A stretch of DNA of 21,458 bases from Peronospora farinosa (taxonomy: Eukaryota > Oomycota > Peronosporomycetes > Peronosporales > Peronosporaceae). The notes under the pieces are model-generated. The model was not told the origin of the DNA. It searched no databases and saw only the letters and a list, made by a program, of their open reading frames with translations. Positions 18,640-21,458 of the stretch are shown here, piece after piece. The stretch lies in the NCBI GenBank assembly GCA_947646735.1, contig CANTFK010000733.1, forward strand, positions 1 to 21,458, in the 5' to 3' direction. The stretch's first letter is position 1, and every line of letters begins with the position of its first letter. The translations under genes and the position numbers were made by a program.

Positions 18640-19237
18640 TGTAGACGGGCACTTCTACAAAGTTGCCTCGTGCTACTTGGCACACACCTTCAACACAAGC
18701 GAGGAAGCGGTTATACCATCTTACCTTCGCGTGCGAGGGTGGTTGGGAGGTTGGTCGACTGCTTAAGCAGTCGTACCACCTGTTGCCTCTCGCTTGAGCG
18801 AGAGTGCAACGAACTTCTTAACACTTAAAACACCGACGTCACGCAGAAGCTTTTTCAGCTTCTCGTGCGTGGTGCTTGTGGTTTAGTCAATTCAAGACTG
18901 AGCTATATTTAATTAATTAAGTTAATATAAAACTTAACTACTGATTGGCTATATATATAGATCGGATACGCGACTCTTTAGAAGCGTATCCTGTCGCATG
19001 AACTTGAATAGTAGATTTAAGATCGCGAACTGACGTCCTTCTGAGACGTCGCGATCCCTAGCTTCAACTAGCGTCATCCCTTCTCATGTGAATCCATAAA
19101 TGGATATCGCATTCACGAGGGTGGATCACATTTGTGTATCGCACCCAAGTGACAGGTCAAAAGTAATCATGGATACTTTTAGACCGAACATTAAGTATAT
19201 TACTTAATCTTTGCGTGTAACTAGATGCCCTATTACA
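18640..19237 (-). mobile_element. LTR of family A, copy 2 (solo or orphan LTR)
   Basis: This 598-bp copy of the LTR at 1013-1602 has the same orientation. It starts TGTAGACGGGCA and ends TGCCCTATTACA. Differences are scattered substitutions and small indels. No gag or primer-binding site adjoins it, so it appears to be a solo LTR. The five bases outside each end (CATAC and TTCCA) do not form a target-site duplication. Hairpins shared with copy 1 include the GACTGCTTAAGCAGTC palindrome and the GGATACGC stem. Some are changed but still pair: TTAAGTT/AACTTAA replaces AAGTTTAT/ATAAACTT. One is improved (GATCGCG ... CGCGATC around the GACGTC repeats). Others are lost (CTTCTT aac AAGAAG). Confidence 0.87.
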
Positions 19238-19492
19238 TTCCAAGCGGACCGACTGCTCTTCTCTTTGGACTGTAAAGAGCGAAAGGTCGTCATTTGAAAC
19301 AGATTGATGTGGATGGTGTTTTCTGAAAGCAATTTGGGGTCAAAGTACAGCGCATGGCATCGCTTACAAATTGGTGACACCACTTTATTCACGAAAACAA
19401 TTCGTGCCGCTTTTGTCTCGTTTAATGGAATGGAGATTTAAAGCATTACGCTGCTTAGTCTACAAACTATAAATTATGTTATTATGCTCATT
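19238..19492. other. Spacer after the LTR, nothing firm
   Basis: No continuation of the TPR-like frame was found after the LTR. There is one weak minus-strand open frame at 19204-19392 with no recognised domain. A GCTCTT ... AAGAGC inverted repeat lies just after the LTR. Confidence 0.3.
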
Positions 19493-19825
19493 TTAAGCGG
19501 CGGGTACCTCGCAAGCGTTTGCCGGAAGCATGCGATGCAGCCATTGTGCCTGTGTCTTTGCGGTGGAGTGGCGATCGCAAAATTTCTGATGTGATACCGA
19601 CTCTCCACTGGCGCCCAGACGACCGACTAACGGAGGGGGTACCCCGTATCCGTGTAACTTTCCTTCCTCACCTTGTGTAATCGTCGGTAGGGCGGGCTGC
19701 ACTCTTCTCGGTGGACTTGAGTCGATGCTGAACTTGACCAGGGTTGGGGATTGGTCGGGGGGTCGATCACGTGGAAAATCCTCACGCGATCGAAAGTTGT
19801 ATAGGGGGTGCTCTATGAGTCACCC
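19493..19825 (-). repeat. Repeated coding-like module, copy 2
   Basis: This is an open minus-strand frame of about 110 codons with no ATG, starting after a TGA and ending in TAA. It holds SPPRRVQPALPTITQGEEG and then VSHQKF, as in the copy at 14236-14508. Copies keep the frame despite clear DNA divergence. Another minus-strand open frame at 19877-20065 (LRQVISLDRLARDYKNS) may be an upstream part of the same element. It is probably a fragment of a transposon gene of unknown class. Confidence 0.55.
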
Positions 19826-20228
19826 TGGTCTGCCTTGAGACCGCCTTATCCAAATGTAGATACTTGATCCACTTGATCACTTGATCTTCTGACCACTTGA
19901 GCCGTTTCGATCTTGTACCTTGTCCTTTACGTTGTATACTGCGTCCGATCGCAGGGGTTTTTGCTTGGGTTGAGAGTTCTTGTAATCTCTGGCCAAACGA
20001 TCCAGGGATATTACTTGTCGTAGCGTAGCAGAAGCTCTTGATCGTCGGGGGCCAAAGTTATCCACCCGGAAGAGAAGTCTGCGTGCGTGCTTAGAAGTAA
20101 AAGGAACTCTGTTTAATGTTAATCAATCCAATACCAAGCCCTACGATTATGCCTATCCGTATGACAGTACCTACTGCCGCGTGTCGTCTTTTCAGGAAAA
20201 TCAGACCTCGGTATGTGGTCCACTTCGG
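19826..20228. other. Spacer between module and satellite
   Basis: Short ACTTGATC-type reiterations occur around 19861-19890. A 62-codon open minus-strand frame at 19877-20065 has no domain I recognise. No other feature is seen. Confidence 0.35.
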
Positions 20229-21458
20229 ATACCATCGCGATCTTGATCCGTCGATCGAGGTTACGATCGATCTGTAACCAGTTACATTTCGCGATCGGCT
20301 TTCTAGATCGAAATTACGATCGTCGATCACACTTGTTGATCACAATCGACGACCACCCTTGCTGATCACGATCGTCGTACCATCGCGATCTTGATCCGTC
20401 GATTGAGGTTACGATCGATCTGTAACCAGTTACATCTCGCGATCGGCTTTCTAGATCGGAGTTACGATCGTCGATCACACTTGTCGATCACGATCGTCGA
20501 TCCATCGCGATCTTGATCCGTCGATTGAGGTTACGATCGATCTGTAATCGGTTACATCTCGCGATCGGCTTTCTAGATCGAAGTTACGATCGTCGATCAC
20601 ACTTGTTGATCACGATCGTCGATCACACTTGTCGATCACGATCGTCGTACCATCGTGATCTTGATCCGTCGATCGAGGTTACGATCGATCTGTAACCAGT
20701 TACATTTCGCGATCGGCTTTCTAGATCGAAATTACGATCGTCGATCACACTTGTTGATCACAATCGACGACCACCCTTGCTGATCACGATCGTCGTACCA
20801 TCGCGATCTTGATCCGTCGATTGAGGTTACGATCGATCTGTAACCAGTTACATCTCGCGATCGGCTTTCTAGATCGGAGTTACGATCGTCGATCACACTT
20901 GTCGATCACGATCGTCGATCCATCGCGATCTTGATCCGTCGATCGAGGTTACGATCGATCTGTAATCGGTTACATCTCGCGATCGGCTTTCTAGATCGAA
21001 GTTACGATCGTCGATCACACTTGTTGATCACGATCGTCGATCACACTTGTCGATCACGATCGTCGTACCATCGTGATCTTGATCCGTCGATCGAGGTTAC
21101 GATCGATCTGTAACCGGTTACATCTCGCGATCGGCTTTCTGGATCGAGGCAACGATCGTTGATCACACTTGTTGATCACGATCGTCGATCACACTTGTCG
21201 ATCACGATCGTCGATCCATTGCGATCTTGATCCGTCGATCGAGATTACGATCGATCTGTAACCAGTTACATCTCGCGATCGGCTTTCTGGATCGAAGTTA
21301 CGATCGTCGATCACACTTGTTGATCACGATCGTCGATCACACTTGTCGATCACGATCGTCGATCCATCGCGATCTTTATCCGTCGATCGAGGTTACGATC
21401 GATCTGTAACCAGTTACATCTCGCGATCGGCTTTCTAGATCGGAGTTACGATCGTCGA
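20229..21458. repeat. GATC-rich satellite with 418-bp higher-order repeat
   Basis: Tandem monomers start with GATCTTGATCCGTCGAT (or a close variant) at 20239, 20387, 20509, 20657, 20805, 20927, 21075, 21223 and 21371. The spacings are 148, 122, 148, 148, 122, 148, 148 and 148 bp. The 26-bp difference equals one internal sub-repeat (GATCACACTTGTTGATCACG plus ATCGTC). The 122-bp monomers have one copy and the 148-bp monomers have two. The first six monomers form two 148+122+148 sets of 418 bp; later ones are all 148 bp. The array leaves the window at its right edge. CGATCG and GATC sites are extremely frequent and the units are rich in short palindromes (TGTAAC CA GTTACA). Apparent 60-codon frames in it merely follow the repeat. 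Confidence 0.95.

Noticed and set aside
18635..19242. Target-site duplication around LTR copy 2
   Set aside because: The flanking pentamers CATAC and TTCCA do not match.
20513..21409. Three near-identical 60-residue open frames at 20513, 20931 and 21227
   Set aside because: They fall at the same phase of the satellite monomers and repeat with its period, so they are a by-product of the tandem repeat, not genes.
20229..21458. CRISPR-like regular spacing
   Set aside because: The whole monomer is conserved, there are no unique spacers, and the context is eukaryotic. This is a satellite array.
1..21458. tRNA or rRNA genes
   Set aside because: No cloverleaf with conserved arms and no rRNA-like segment was found on either strand by eye. 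A tRNAscan run would settle the tRNA question.

Overview
The window looks like a piece of an oomycete genome, probably a Phytophthora or downy-mildew relative. This is judged from the sequence only. The evidence is: START plus FYVE-related proteins, a family strongly expanded in oomycetes; short GT-AG introns of 67-79 bp; a CTCATT-type initiator upstream of a gene; and decayed Ty3/gypsy and Ty1/copia elements of the kind usual in oomycete genomes.

Layout. (1) 1-1602: the 5' end of a Ty3/gypsy-type element read on the minus strand (decayed gag with CCHC knuckle, primer-binding site, 590-bp LTR). (2) 2089-5669, minus: one intact five-exon (possibly six-exon) gene for an ankyrin + RCC1 protein resembling IBTK. 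(3) 6195-12804: a START-FYVE family cluster with two intact genes on the plus strand (8552-9775 and 11599-12804). A plus-strand relic lies at 6195-6674, and a minus-strand relic lies between the intact genes at about 9945-10919. (4) 13199-15480: a perfect 23-bp hairpin, a long stretch tiled with short stem-loops, a repeated coding-like module and an AT-rich block. (5) 15513-19237: a nested transposon graveyard with a gypsy reverse-transcriptase scrap, a copia gag-protease-integrase relic, a decayed TPR-gene fragment, and a second copy of the LTR seen in (1). (6) 19493-19825: a second copy of the coding-like module. (7) 20229-21458: a GATC-rich satellite with a higher-order 148+122+148 = 418-bp repeat, running off the end of the window.

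Only three genes look functional: the IBTK-like scaffold and two START-FYVE-like lipid-binding proteins. Nothing shows that they work in one pathway. They form a gene island bracketed by two same-orientation copies of one LTR family.

The least expected signal is structural. The LTRs, and two other stretches unrelated to them in sequence, are covered almost end to end by short perfect inverted repeats (stems 6-12 bp, loops 0-12). That is far more than chance would give. I know of no description of it, but I could not search. The other notable results are the two START relics, which can be read only by aligning frames by eye, and the higher-order structure of the satellite.
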